From the NCBI GenBank assembly GCA_022836615.1, contig MU405467.1:1-23725 (forward strand): a stretch of 23,725 nucleotides of DNA, in the 5' to 3' direction. Each line of letters starts with the position of its first letter. Position 1 is the first letter of the stretch. The notes under the pieces were generated by a model. That model had not been told where the DNA came from, searched no databases, and saw only the letters and a program-made list of their open reading frames with translations. Source of the DNA: Annulohypoxylon bovei var. microspora (taxonomy: Eukaryota > Ascomycota > Sordariomycetes > Xylariales > Hypoxylaceae). This document shows positions 1 to 10,669 of the stretch, in pieces. Position numbers and translations under genes: made by a program.

Positions 1-209
1 CACCTCCTAGGGTCCGAGCTAGCTCCGAAAATGATTAAATGTTAAATAAATTCATAACACCACCAATATAATTATTATATAAATAAACTTTATATTATTC
101 GAAAGTTAATTTTTCAACAGATTTAATGGACTAGGTTGCACGAAATTTGAGTGATTATTCATTAAGTTATCTTTAAATGTAATTTTAAAAAAAATGTATA
201 AATAAAACG
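1..209. other. AT-rich flank, lightly mutated, no gene
   Basis: This is the only stretch left of the first retrotransposon. The first 30 bases are GC-normal. The rest is AT-rich but still contains CA and TG steps (for example around 108-140), unlike the RIPed elements to the right. I see no open frame, RNA gene or repeat shared with the rest of the window. It may be the decayed edge of another element or ordinary AT-rich spacer. Its first 30 bases could belong to a feature that starts outside the window. Confidence 0.5.
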
Positions 210-214
210 TAATG
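210..214. repeat. Target-site duplication of element 1, left copy (TAATG)
   Basis: TAATG lies directly before the left LTR at 215 and again directly after the right LTR at 5885-5889. A 5-bp duplication is usual for Ty3/gypsy integrases. It marks 215-5884 as one insertion event. Confidence 0.85.
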
Positions 215-526
215 TGTGACGGTTTTTATGAGCAACGGTAAACTTGTGTTATATGGGGTTAAAAATGAGGTTATTTTCATTAATAAAAGAAAAAAAAAAA
301 AGTAATAACTTTTTGTTTTTAAAGTTATAATATTTATATTTAAAAGTGTGGATTAAATTAATTAACGTGGAAACTTTTTTTATATATATTTTAATAATTT
401 TTATAATTTATTTAAAATTATTAATAACTTTATTATAAAGATTTATGCTTATTATATTTATAACCATAATATAAACTTACGTTAATTTTTACTTTAATTA
501 ATTTTTTAAATCTTTAATTTATAATA
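215..526 (-). repeat. LTR of element 1 (3' LTR in coding sense)
   Basis: The plus strand starts TGTGACGG and ends near position 526 at the RIPed form of GTAACA, so the ancestral ends were the usual TG...CA. It matches the LTRs at 5573, 8510, 13867 and 20967, and the inverted ones at 6069 and 7412. Shared landmarks are the CTTGTGTTATAT block near 243, an A-rich run near 290-302 and the ACGTGGAAAC block near 364. Confidence 0.92.
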
Positions 527-3500
527 ATATTTTTTATTTTTATTTTTTAAGGCTTATAATTATAAAGGTTTTTTTATTTATTTTATTTTTTGTTTTAAAT
601 CGTTAATAAAACGTTTTTAAAGCTTTTATATTTTTTAATTTTTTTTAAAACTTTTACGTCGGTTTTATATAACCTTTTTATTTAATTAATACCATTTTAC
701 GTATATTTTATCTTTTGCGTTTATTTTTTAATTATAAGATTTTCTTAATAATATATTTAAGGTTTTTATTATTTTAATTAATAAAAAGTGGTAATTAAAC
801 GTTATTTTATATTTAAAATAATAATAAATTTATAATTATTAATTTAAATAATTTAATGTAAAATTATAACCAAATTCTTATAAATACATTTAATTTTATT
901 ATATAAAAATTAATTACCTTAATTACCTTATATTTCGTATATAATTAAAAAAGTTTTTTCTTAAATTATAATATTATAATATTTTTTAAATTTAATTAAA
1001 CCTTATTATTTATTTTATACTTAAGGTTTTTTAATTAAAATTAATTTATTATACGTTTTATACGTTTTTAAATTATAATTATAATAATTTAAATATATTT
1101 ATTAACTTTTTTAATTTTAATTATAAAGTTTACGGCTTATTATTTTTTAAATGATTTATTTAAAATTTTATTAACGATTTATTTAATTAAATGTATATAA
1201 TATTTATACATTATGTAAAAAAGGTTTAATTTAATTATTATATTTTAATTATTAATTATTATTATTATTATAAGTAATATTTTTAATTAATTAAATTATA
1301 TATAAATTAAAAAATATTATAAATATGTTTATATTTTTTAATTTATTTTTTTTATGGATTTATTAATTTTTAAATTAAAAATAATAAATAAATGTTATAT
1401 TATTTTTATTAATTCATAAAGTTTTATTTAAAATATATTTATTTAATTGTTTTTTTAATTTAATATTACCGTTATAAAAAAGTTATAATATTTAATATAA
1501 ATATATATAAATTTTATAATATACGTTTTAACTTTTATAATATTCATCATTTTTAATAAAACCCATTTTAATAATTAATAAGTAATTATTATTAAATATT
1601 AAAAGTTCCTTTTCTTTTTTATCGGTATTTTTATTATGAAATTAATAAATAACTTTAAAAAATAACGATTAAAAATAAGTAAAGGTTTTAATAACTTTTT
1701 TCGTTAAGTTCGTTAAACGTAAACTTAATTATAAATATTATAATTCTTATAAAACTTTTATATATCTTATTTTATAATTAATTAATAAAAGGATTTTAAA
1801 ACGATTATAATAATATTATCTTTTTTTAAGTGGTTTATAATGTGGGAATTATGGATATTTTGAATTATAATTATTTTAAAGGGCTTTTAATTTAATATCC
1901 ACGTTTATTTTTTAAACGATATAACTTCTTTATTATTTAAGTTATATTTAATAATTGAAACCTTATAATCTTTAAAAATTAGTAAGAAATAATAATTGTT
2001 TTTATTAATAATCTTATAAATCGTTTTAAAGTTTATATTTTTAATGATCCTTTAATTTTATAAAGCTTATAAGTCTTTATTATAAAAAATTCTTTTTTTA
2101 ATAAATATAATTATAAAGCTTTAATTTAATATTACCCCTTTTTTTAATATTTTAATAACATTTATTAAAAACATTTAAATATTTATTATTATTATCTTTA
2201 TTAAAGGTAGTTATTCTTATTTAAGTAAACGTTGCATATAATTTACCATTTTTTTATCCTTTTAATTTACCGGGATATCTTAGTTTTATTTTAATAAAAT
2301 ATTAAGTTATTTTATTTTTTTACCGGCTTGGTATTTTATAATGAAATTAAATTTTAATAAGGTTTATTTTTAACGTACTTGGCGCTTATTTAATTTACAA
2401 GTAATTATAAAATATTTTAAGTTCTTATAATTTATAAGGATTATAAAAAGTTTAATTATTTTTTATAATTTCTTTTATTATATTTTTATTAATTTAATAA
2501 TTATTAAAAGTTTTTTATCGTATATTTTATAATTACATTTAATTAATAATAACTTTATTAAGTGGTAAATTATAAACCTTAATATTTTATTATAATTTTT
2601 TTATAAAAAGCAAGTTTTTAAAGTTTATTTTAAGTAATTTACTTTTAAGTATATTTCTTAATTAAAGTTTTAATAAATTAAGATTAATATAATAATAAAT
2701 AAGTATTTTAATTCTTTAAATGTTACGTTTACTTTTTGCTTTTACTTAAAAAAGGCCCCTTTTTTTATTAAAATAGTTAAAAAGGTAATTAATTTATTAA
2801 ATCTTTTAATAAATGTTTTATAAAAGTTTATAAACCTTAAAAAGTTGTAAATTCCTTGTACGTTTATAGGTGGTTTTTATTTTTTAATAATTATAACTTT
2901 ATTAAAATTTATTTTAATCCTTTTTTTTATTATAATAATAAAACTTAAGTATTTAATTTCTTTTATAATAAAAAGGCATTTAAAGAAGTTTAACTTTAAA
3001 TTAATATTATTAAAATGTTTTAATATTATTTTAATTTTATTTATATAATTTTTATAAAATTTATTTAAATAAATTATTATGTTATTTATGTATATTAAAT
3101 AATAATTATTTAAAAGGTTAAATAAAGTTTTATTAATATAACGTTAAAATGTTATTAACGCCTTGTATAATTTAAAGGATATAATTAATTATTTAAAAGC
3201 TTTAAATTAAATGTAAAAAGTGGTTTTCCATTTATTTTTTTCCTTTATCCGTAACTTATAAAATGTAACTTTAACGTTAATCTTAATTAATTATTTAACC
3301 TTGTAAAAAGATTATAAGGTTTCTTTAATTAATAGTAACAAATAATGGTTATATGTTGAAATGGCGTTGAAGGCTTTGTAATTTATATAAAATTAAAGGT
3401 TACTTTTTAATTTTTTTATAAATAATATTAATGCTTTTTTTAATGAGTTATTAACTTTAATTTACCCTTTATTTAATAAGTTTATTAAGGTTTTTTATAA

Positions 3501-5572
3501 CATTAAAAGCTTTTTTTTTAACATATTATATAAAAGTCCTTATAAGATTTTTTTTTCCCTACCTTAATTATTTTTTTATAAGTTAACTTTAATATTTAAC
3601 TTTAATTTTAATAATAATAATGTTATATCTTTATTATTTAAGAAATCTTTAATTTAATCTTTTAATTTATTAAATAATACCTTTTAAATTTAATTAATTA
3701 TAAGTTTTTTTTTTTTTTCTAATGTGATATTAATATTTTGTATAATAATATTAAAGATTTAAATATTTTTATTATTTTTCTTATATTAATATTTCTTTTT
3801 TTAAGTTATAAATGTTAAGAATATATTTCTTATTATATATTTAACCTCCTTAGTTTATAAATATTTTATTTTAATGTTATAAGGTGTTTAAGTGATATTT
3901 TAACCTTTTTCGTATATTATTAAATTATGTTTTTTTGAATTTATTTTAATCGACTTCCTTTTTATTTTATAAATAATATCGTTTTATTTTATTTATAATT
4001 TTTTTAATATTAAAGGGAATGTAAAATTTAGGATAATATAACCTTATATTCGTTTTTTTTTATCGTTTATATTAATTTTTATATATATAAACGTATTAAT
4101 TATATAAAATTCCTTATCTTTAATTAATTTTAATTTTTTCTTTTAAATAAATATATGCGGTAATTTTATTTATTATATAAGTCTTTTATTAAATGTTGAA
4201 TATATTAAATATTTTAAATTTATAAATGTATTAATAAATTCTTATTTATTTAATAAGGTTTTAATTAAAAAAGAGGTGGTATATATTTTATTTAAGGTTT
4301 TTTTAATATTTATAAATTTTAATATTAATTTTTAAATATGATTTTACTTAAAGGTTATTCGTTTTTTAAGTATTTTAATAATTTATAATTATTTTTAATA
4401 TTTTAATTATTTTAAGTTTTTATAATGGTTATTTATGGCGTGTTATTTCTATTATTACGGTTTAATTAAGGTGCGGCTTGAAATAATGGGTAAGTCATTG
4501 TAAAATGCTTTATTTTCATGTAATAAGTATATTTATTTTTTTTTTTAAATTTCTTAAATTTTTAATTTAATTTTTATTATGCTTTTAATAAGTTATTATT
4601 ATTTTAACGTAAATTATTTGCTTAATTTATTATTATAATTATTATAATGGTTAAAGTTATATAATTTACTTTATTTATAATTATATTTTTATTTTTATTA
4701 AATTTTAATTTTTATTCTTAAATAATTATTATATTAATAAGGTTAGCGGCTTTTTAATTAAATGTTCTTTTATATTAAATAATTGTAAAATAATTGTTTT
4801 TTTTTTTATAATTTAGTATCCCTTTTATTTTAACCGTTATATTATTAACCTTAATTATTTATTTATTATAATTTTTTTTATTTAATTTTTTTATTATAAG
4901 AACATTCTTTAATTTGTTATTTAACTTTATATTAATATAATTAATCTTATTTTCCCCTTTTTAATTTAATTTGTTAATTAAGGTTAACTTGCTTTTAAAG
5001 TTAATAAGGAAATTATTAAAGTATTAAAAGGTATTTTAATATATTTTAACTAAGTTTTAATAAACGGTTTAAATTAATTATTTATTTTTAAATTTCTTAA
5101 TTAAAATTTAAATAAAAGCCTTATTATTATATAACTTATTAAACCTTCCCATGTTAAGTTATTATATTAAATGTTGCCGTTTTTTAATTAAAATTAAAAA
5201 TATAATCTTTAAGTATTTGTTTTTTTTTAATTTAAAATATATTATATTTTTTAAAATGAAAAAATTTAATATAATTATATATATTAAGAAATCCTTTTAT
5301 TTATTAATCCAAATTAAATACTTATCCTTAATTAAAGTTATTTTTTTAATTTTATAAAATAAATTAAAGTTATTTAATAAGTTAATTATAAGGTTATTAA
5401 AAAAGTTATTAAGGAATTTATATATATTTAAATTATGTTAATAAAAAATAATAAATATTATAAGGTTTTAATTGTTTATTATTTAAAAGGTATTTATATA
5501 TTAAGTTATTATTTAATGTAATGGACGTTTTTTTGAAAATTTTTATTAATTAAAAAATGATTAATGAAAATA
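527..5572 (-). pseudogene. Decayed gag-pol of element 1
   Basis: This is the internal region of element 1, about 5.05 kb, read right to left. By homology with element 2 the order from the 5' end is: leader and gag on the right (about 5570 to 4500), protease and reverse transcriptase (motif at 3081-3092), RNase H (about 2765 to 2360), integrase (about 2100 to 1000) and chromodomain (about 605 to 770). The plus-strand 68-codon frame at 5151-5357 lies opposite the gag region and is accidental. RIP has turned many Trp, Gln and Arg codons into stops. The gag and protease limits are inferred from the usual Ty3/gypsy order; I could not pin their motifs. Confidence 0.8.
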
Positions 5573-5884
5573 TATAATAATTCCCATGAATAATAATAAA
5601 CTTATATTATATAAGATTAAAAATAAGGTTATTTTTATTAATAAAAAAGAAAAAGAAAAGTAATAACTTTTTATCTTTAAGGTTATAATATTTATATTTA
5701 AAAATGTAAATTAAGTTAATTAATGTGGAAATCCTTTTTATACGTATTCCAATAATTTTTATAACTTATTTAAAGTTATTAATAATTTCATTATAAGGAT
5801 CCACACTTATTGCGTTTATAATTATAATATAAGTTCGCGTTAATTTTTACCTTAATTAATTTTCTAGGTCTTTAATTTATAACA
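5573..5884 (-). repeat. LTR of element 1 (5' LTR in coding sense)
   Basis: This is the right-hand LTR, 312 bp. The outer end keeps the intact ...AACA at 5881-5884. The inner TGTGACGG has been mutated to TATAATAA. It differs from the left LTR at many C/T and G/A positions, so LTR divergence cannot be used to date the insertion. Any promoter for the element would have lain here; nothing intact is recognisable. Confidence 0.9.
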
Positions 5885-5889
5885 TAATG
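5885..5889. repeat. Target-site duplication of element 1, right copy (TAATG)
   Basis: Direct repeat of positions 210-214, immediately outside the right LTR. Confidence 0.85.
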
Positions 5890-6068
5890 TTTAAAAAAAG
5901 TTTTAAATTTATAATTAAGTTTATAAATTATATTTTTATAATATTTATTTTTTTAAATTTTATTATTATTTATTAATTTTAAATTTAATTAAATATAATT
6001 TTTAAAAATTAATTTATTTTATGTATAATTAATTAAAAAATAAATAATAAAAATATTTATTTTAATTT
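5890..6068. other. AT-rich spacer between two gypsy-family elements
   Basis: This is almost pure A/T with no recognisable feature. It is the continuation of the DNA into which element 1 inserted (left part at 1-209). Its right limit is the start of the inverted LTR at 6069. Confidence 0.5.
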
Positions 6069-6368
6069 TATTACGGGTTAAAAACTTGGAAAGTTAATTA
6101 AAATAAAAATTAACGTGAATTTATATTATAATTATAAATGCGATAAATATAAATTTTTATAATAAAATTATTAATAATTTTAAATAAATTATTAAAGTTA
6201 TTAAAATATATATAAAAAAGGTTTTTACGTTAATTAATTTAATTTATACTTTTAAATATAAATATCGTAATTTTAAAAATAAAAAATTATTAATTTTTTT
6301 TAATAAAAATAATTTTATTTTTAATTTTATATAATATAAATTTACCGTTATTTATAAAAATTATTATA
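6069..6368 (+). repeat. Inverted LTR, left one of element 4
   Basis: This is the reverse complement of the family LTR, 300 bp, with ancestral TGTTAC at the left end and CGTTACA at the right end, here mutated to TATTAC and TTATTATA. It is heavily RIPed. It is followed directly by sequence matching the 5' leader of element 1, so it is a 5' LTR. Confidence 0.88.
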
Positions 6369-7411
6369 TATTTTTATTAATTATTTTTTAATTAATAAAA
6401 GTTTTTAAAAAAATGTTTATTATATTAAATAATAATTTAATATATAAACGCCTTTTAAATAATAAATAATTAAAATTTTATAATATTTATTATTTTTTAT
6501 TAATATAATTCGAATATATATAAATTTTTCGATAATTTTTTTAATAATTTTATAATTAATTTATTAAATAATTTAAATTTATTTTATAAAATTAAAAAAA
6601 TAATTTTAATTAAAAATAAATGTTTAATTTAAATTAATAAATAAAAGGATTTTTTAATATATATAATTATATTAAATTTTTTTATTTTTAAAAATTTAAT
6701 ATATTTTAAATTAAAAAAAAATAAATATTTAAAAATTATATTTTTAATTTTAATTAAAAAATAATAACGTTTAATATAATAATTTAATATAAAAAAACTT
6801 AATGAAAAATATAATAATTAAATTTTTATTTAAATTTTAATTAAAAAATTTAAAAATAAATAATTAATTTAAACCGTTTATTAAAATTTAATTAAAATAT
6901 GTTAAAATGTTTTTTAATATTTTAATGATTTTTTTATTAATTTCGAAAATAAATTAATTTTAATTAATAAGTTATATTAAAAAAAAGAAAATAAAATTAA
7001 TTATATTAACACGAAATTAAATAATAAATTAAAAAATGTTTTTATAATAAAAAAATTAAATAAAAAAAATTATAATAAATAAATAATTAAAATTAATAAT
7101 ATAATAATTAAAATAAAAAAAATATTAAATTATAAAAAAAAAATAACCGTTTTATAATTATTTAATATAAAAAAACATTTAATTAAAAAGTTATTAATTT
7201 TATTAATACGGTAATTATTTAAAAATAAAAATAAAAATTTAATAAAAATAAAAATATAATTATAAATAAAATAAATTATATAATTTTAATTATTACGATA
7301 ATTATAACGATAAATTAAATAAATGGTTTATATTAAAATAATAATAATTTATTAAAAATATAATAAAAATTAAATTAAAAGTTTAAAAAATTTAAAAAAA
7401 AAATAAATGTA
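6369..7411 (+). pseudogene. Decayed 5' internal (leader and gag) fragment of element 4
   Basis: This is colinear with the reverse complement of element 1 (5572 to about 4528) and the corresponding part of element 2. Runs such as the one at 6960-7180 match element 1 at about 4730-4950 almost base for base, apart from RIP-type changes. It should correspond to the leader and gag. No open frame survives and I cannot define a start codon. Confidence 0.75.
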
Positions 7412-7715
7412 TGTTACGAATCGAGGACCCGGAAAATTAATTAAAGTAAAAATTAACGCGAATTTATATCATGGTTATAAACGCGATAAACGTGGGTTTT
7501 TATAATAAAATTATTAATAATTTTAAATAAATCGTTGAAATTATTAAAACACGTATAAAAAAAGTTTCCACGTTAATTAATTTAATCCACATTTTTAAAT
7601 ATAAATATCGTAATTTTAAAAACGAAAAATTTTTTTTTTTTTTTTATTAATGAAAATAACTTTATTTTTAATTTTATATAATATAAGTTTACCGTTATTT
7701 ATAAAAACCGTTACA
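7412..7715 (+). repeat. Inverted LTR, right one of element 4, least mutated LTR of the window
   Basis: This is 304 bp and starts with an intact TGTTACGAATCGAGGACCCGG and ends CCGTTACA. It keeps far more CG and CC steps than the left LTR at 6069, which suggests a different RIP history. It is the best copy for reading the ancestral LTR ends. It joins element-internal sequence on both sides, but the two sides are about 2.3 kb apart in a normal element. Confidence 0.88.
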
Positions 7716-7867
7716 TAATGTTTATTTAAATAAAAATAATTATTTTTAATAAAAATAATAATAATAAATATTTAAATATTTTTAATAAATATTATTAAAA
7801 TATTAAAAAAAAAATAACATTAAATTAAAACTTTATAATTATATTTATTAAAAAAAGCATTTTTTAT
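7716..7867 (+). pseudogene. Integrase-region scrap of the gypsy family
   Basis: The reverse complement of this stretch matches plus-strand element 1 at about 2082-2234 and element 2 at about 10377-10529, including the run ATTTATTAAA followed by repeated TTATTA units. In coding sense it is the same orientation as element 4. It stops abruptly where the orphan tandem unit begins (TTATTACGGCG at 7867). Confidence 0.75.
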
Positions 7868-8504
7868 TATTACGGCGAATAAGTTTTAAATTAAAATAAA
7901 GTTTATGTAATAATAAAACCATATATTTTATTAACGAAAATATTTAAAATAAAAAATTAAAAAAAAAAATTATAAAATAATTTCTTTTAAAAGGTTTTTA
8001 TATATTAACTTTATAACCGGGACATTAATTAACCGTTTCGTTAATATATTTTAAAAGTAATAATAATTAAACGCCGTTATATAACTTTTTTTTTTTAAAG
8101 AAAATTTAATTTATAAAAAAAATAAATTATTTATTAATACGTTTATAATTTATTCCTTTAATTTCCTTTTTTTTTATAATAAATAAATCGTTTTTATCCA
8201 TTATTTTTAATATTTTATTTTCCGTAACGGCTTCGATCCATTATTAAAATTTAACCGAAAAACCGGCGGTTTTAAAATATAAATTATAAAAATCTTTTAT
8301 TTTAATTAACGCGTTAAAAAAGTTTTTAAAAAAATACCACGTCGGGTTAAAATCGTAACTTATTTAATCCACTTTATATTAAAGTTTTTTTTTAAAAAGT
8401 TTAAAATTTAATATTTTAAATATTTCGTATTTTTATTCCCCGTTAATTTCCATTAAAAATAAAAAATTTATTATTTATTTTAAAATTAAATTATTTAAAA
8501 CTTT
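7867..8504 (-). pseudogene. Orphan reading-frame remnant, copy 1, downstream half (part A)
   Basis: The minus strand carries one long readable frame interrupted mainly by codons that RIP makes from Trp, Gln or Arg. Readable pieces include PDVVFF, LFNALIKIKDFYNLYFKT, WIEAVTENKILKIMDKNDL and INYKRINK. I do not recognise the family. It is not the gypsy polyprotein. The same frame is present in the second copy at 14620-15232. There the frame also joins smoothly to the part-B sequence, so copy 1 was broken by element 2. Copy 1 has about 25 bp near 8012-8040 that copy 2 lacks; the difference is not a multiple of three. It could be a host gene or the gene of another mobile element. Confidence 0.6.
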
Positions 8505-8509
8505 AATTA
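8505..8509. repeat. Target-site duplication of element 2, left copy (AATTA)
   Basis: AATTA occurs before the left LTR and again at 14180-14184 after the right LTR. The uninterrupted second copy of the host unit has AATTA only once, at 15233-15237, at the matching place, which confirms the duplication. Confidence 0.88.
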
Positions 8510-8821
8510 TGTGACGGTTCCCATAAGTAACGGTAAACTTGTGTTATATAAGGTTAAAAATGAAGTTATTTTTATTAATAAAAAAGAAAAGGAAAAGTAA
8601 TAACCTTTCGTTTTTAAGGTTATGGTATTTATGTTTAAAAGTATAAATTAAGTTAATTAACGTGGAAACCTTTTTTATACGTGTTTTAATAACTTTTATA
8701 ACTTATTTAAAGTTGTTAATAACTTTATTATAAAGATTTATATTTATCGCGTTTATAATTATAATGTAAGTTTACGTTAATTTTTACCTTGATTAATTTT
8801 TTAAGTTTTTAATTTATAATA
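8510..8821 (-). repeat. LTR of element 2 (3' LTR in coding sense)
   Basis: 312 bp, beginning TGTGACGG on the plus strand and ending at the mutated form of GTAACA. It is homologous to all other LTRs in the window. The polypurine tract lies next to its inner edge. Confidence 0.92.
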
Positions 8822-8825
8822 ATAT

Positions 8826-8844
8826 TCCTTTTTTTCGTTTTTTG
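8826..8844 (-). other. Polypurine tract of element 2
   Basis: On the minus strand a purine run (AAAAAACGAAAAAAAGGA) lies next to the 3' LTR. It would prime plus-strand DNA synthesis. Element 3 has the matching run ending AAAAAAAAGGG at 21283-21293. It supports the minus orientation of the family. Confidence 0.65.
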
Positions 8845-8894
8845 GGGCTTGTAATTGCGAGGGCTTCTTTGCTTACTTTGTTTTTTACTTTAAA

Positions 8895-9065
8895 TTATTA
8901 ATAAAATGTTTTTAAAGCCTTTATATTTTTTAATTTTTCTTAGGGTTTTTATATTAGCTTTGCGTAACTTTTTTATTTAATTAATATTATTTTACGTATG
9001 CTTTGTCTTTTACGTTTACTTTTCGATCGTAAAATCTTTTCGATAATGTATTCGGGGTTTTTGCC
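8895..9065 (-). pseudogene. Chromodomain remnant at the C-terminus of Pol (element 2)
   Basis: The minus-strand frame reads NPEYIIEKILRSKSKRK, then a block ending LIK-stop-KSYA (ancestral LVKWKGY type), then KP-stop-EKLKN...LKTFY. This is the order of a chromodomain: EYxVExIL, xxxLVKWKGY, TWEPxxxLxN, xxFY. The Trp codons are now stops. A chromodomain after integrase defines chromoviruses and in that group directs integration to marked chromatin. The equivalent places are about 600-770 in element 1 and 21352-21522 in element 3. Confidence 0.82.
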
Positions 9066-9639
9066 GTCTTAATTAATGAAGGGTGGTGGTTAAACGTTAT
9101 TTTATATTTAAAATGGTAATGGGTTTATGGTTATTAATTTAAGTAATTTAATGTAAAATTGTGGTTAAATTCTTGTAAATATATTTAATTTTATTATATG
9201 GGGGTTAATTATTTTAATTACCTTGTATTTTATATGTAATTAAAAGAGTTTTTTTTTAGGTTATAATGTTATGATGTTTTTTAAGTTTAATTAAACTTTG
9301 TTATTTACCTTGTATTTAAGGTTTTTTAATTAAAATTAATTTATTATACGTTCCATACATTCTTAAATTATAATTATAATAATTTAAGTATATTCGTTAA
9401 CTTTTTTAATTTTAATTATAAAATCCACGGCTTATTATTTTTTAAATGATTTATTTGGGGCTTTATTAACGATTTATTTAATTAAGTATATGTAATATTT
9501 ATACGTTATATAAAAAAGGTTTAATTTGGTTATTATGTTCCGATTATTAATTGTTATTATCGTTATAAATAGTATTTTTAATTAATTAAATTGTGTGTAG
9601 GTTAAGAAATATTATAAATATGCTTATATTTTTTAATTT

Positions 9640-10400
9640 ATTTTTTTTGTGGATTTATTAGTTTTTAAATTAAAAGTAATGGATAAATGTTATATTATCT
9701 TTGTTAATTCATAAAGTTTTATTTAAAATGTGCTTATTTAATTATTTTCTTAATTTAATATTATCGTTGTAAAGAAGTTATAATATTTAATGTAAGTGTA
9801 TATAAACCTTGTGATATATGTTTTAACCTTTATAATATTTATTATTTTTAATAAAATTTATTTTAATAATTAACAAGTGATTATTATTAAATATTAAGGG
9901 TTTTTTTTTTTTTTTATTAATATTTTTATTATGAAATTAATGGATAATTTTGAAAAGTAACGATTAAGGATGGGTAAAGGTTTTAATAATCTTTTTTATT
10001 AAGTTCATTAAATGTAAGCTTGGTTATAAATATTATAGTTTTTATAAAACTTTTATATATTTTGTTTTATAATTAATTAATAAAAGGATTTTAAGGCGAT
10101 TGCGATAATATTATCCTTTTTTAAGTGGCTTATAATGTAAAAATTATAAATATTTTAAATTATAATTGTTTTAAGGGGTTTTTAATTTAATATTTATGTT
10201 TGTTTTTTAAATGATATGGTTTTTTTATTGTTTAAGTTATATTTAATGATCGAGATTTTGTAATCCTTGAAAGTTAATGGGAAATAATAATTATTTTTAT
10301 TAATAATTTTATAAATTATTTTAAAGTTTATATTTTTAACGATTTTTTAATTTTATAAGGTTTATAAATCTTCGTTATAAAAGATTTTTTTTTTGGTAGG
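9640..10400 (-). pseudogene. Integrase region of element 2 (traces)
   Basis: This lies between RNase H and the chromodomain, where Ty3/gypsy integrase belongs. Around 9840-9890 the minus strand reads I-T-C-stop-LLK-stop, resembling the VxTCRLxKW type segment of fungal gypsy integrase cores, with Arg and Trp now stops. I could not make out the HHCC zinc finger or all three catalytic acidic residues. The limits are approximate. Confidence 0.55.
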
Positions 10401-10669
10401 TATGGTTATAAGGCTTTAATCCGGTGTTGCCCTTTTTTTTAATATTTTAATAATATTTATTAAGAATATTTAAATGTTTATTATTATTGTTTTTATTAAG
10501 GGTAACCATTTTTATTTAAATAAGCGTTACATATAGTTTATTATTTTTTTGTTTTTTTAATTTATTAAGATATCTTAACTTCGTTTTAACAAAGTATTAA
10601 GTTATTTTATTTTTTTATTAATTTAATATTTTATAATAAAGTTAAATCTTAATAAAGTTTGCTCTTAGC

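Larger units (their letters stand above)
215..5884 (-). mobile_element. Element 1: full-length RIPed Ty3/gypsy chromovirus retrotransposon
   Basis: This is a complete but dead LTR retrotransposon of 5,670 bp with two 312-bp LTRs and the 5-bp duplication TAATG. Coding direction is minus, so the 5' LTR is the right-hand one. It aligns with element 2 (8510-14179) at a constant offset of 8,295 bases at both ends, both LTRs and the RT motif, so I see no net insertion or deletion between them. The differences I compared are C/T and G/A changes, as expected of RIP. Family assignment rests on the minus-strand translation, which is clearer in element 2. Here the RT catalytic motif at 3081-3092 reads Y-I-N-N, so both aspartates are lost. 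Stops are frequent in every frame, so no protein can be made. Confidence 0.93.
6069..7867 (+). mobile_element. Element 4: rearranged derivative of the gypsy family, plus orientation
   Basis: Four parts of the same family lie in one order, all coding to the right: an LTR (6069-6368), 1,043 bp of 5' internal sequence (6369-7411), a second LTR (7412-7715), and about 150 bp from the integrase region (7716-7867). The internal part matches the reverse complement of element 1 from 5572 down to about 4528. The scrap matches about 2234 down to 2082. RT and RNase H are missing entirely. No matching 5-bp duplication is visible (AATTT on the left; the right LTR is followed by internal sequence). It could be an internal-deletion derivative with a later solo LTR, or an ectopic recombinant. 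Confidence 0.8.

Noticed and set aside
1255..1275. Runs of ATT/TTA triplets as microsatellites or CRISPR-like repeats, here and elsewhere
   Set aside because: They are short and irregular and follow from RIP producing TTA/TAA everywhere; no regularly spaced repeat-spacer structure exists.
5151..5357. 68-codon open frame on the plus strand
   Set aside because: It lies antisense to the decayed gag region of element 1, is made of Phe, Ile, Lys, Tyr and Leu only, and the same region of element 2 does not keep it open.
7712..7720. TAATG after the LTR at 7412 as a target duplication matching element 1
   Set aside because: The sequence from 7716 on aligns to the integrase region of the gypsy family, where TAACG is the normal internal sequence; the TAATG match is coincidental.
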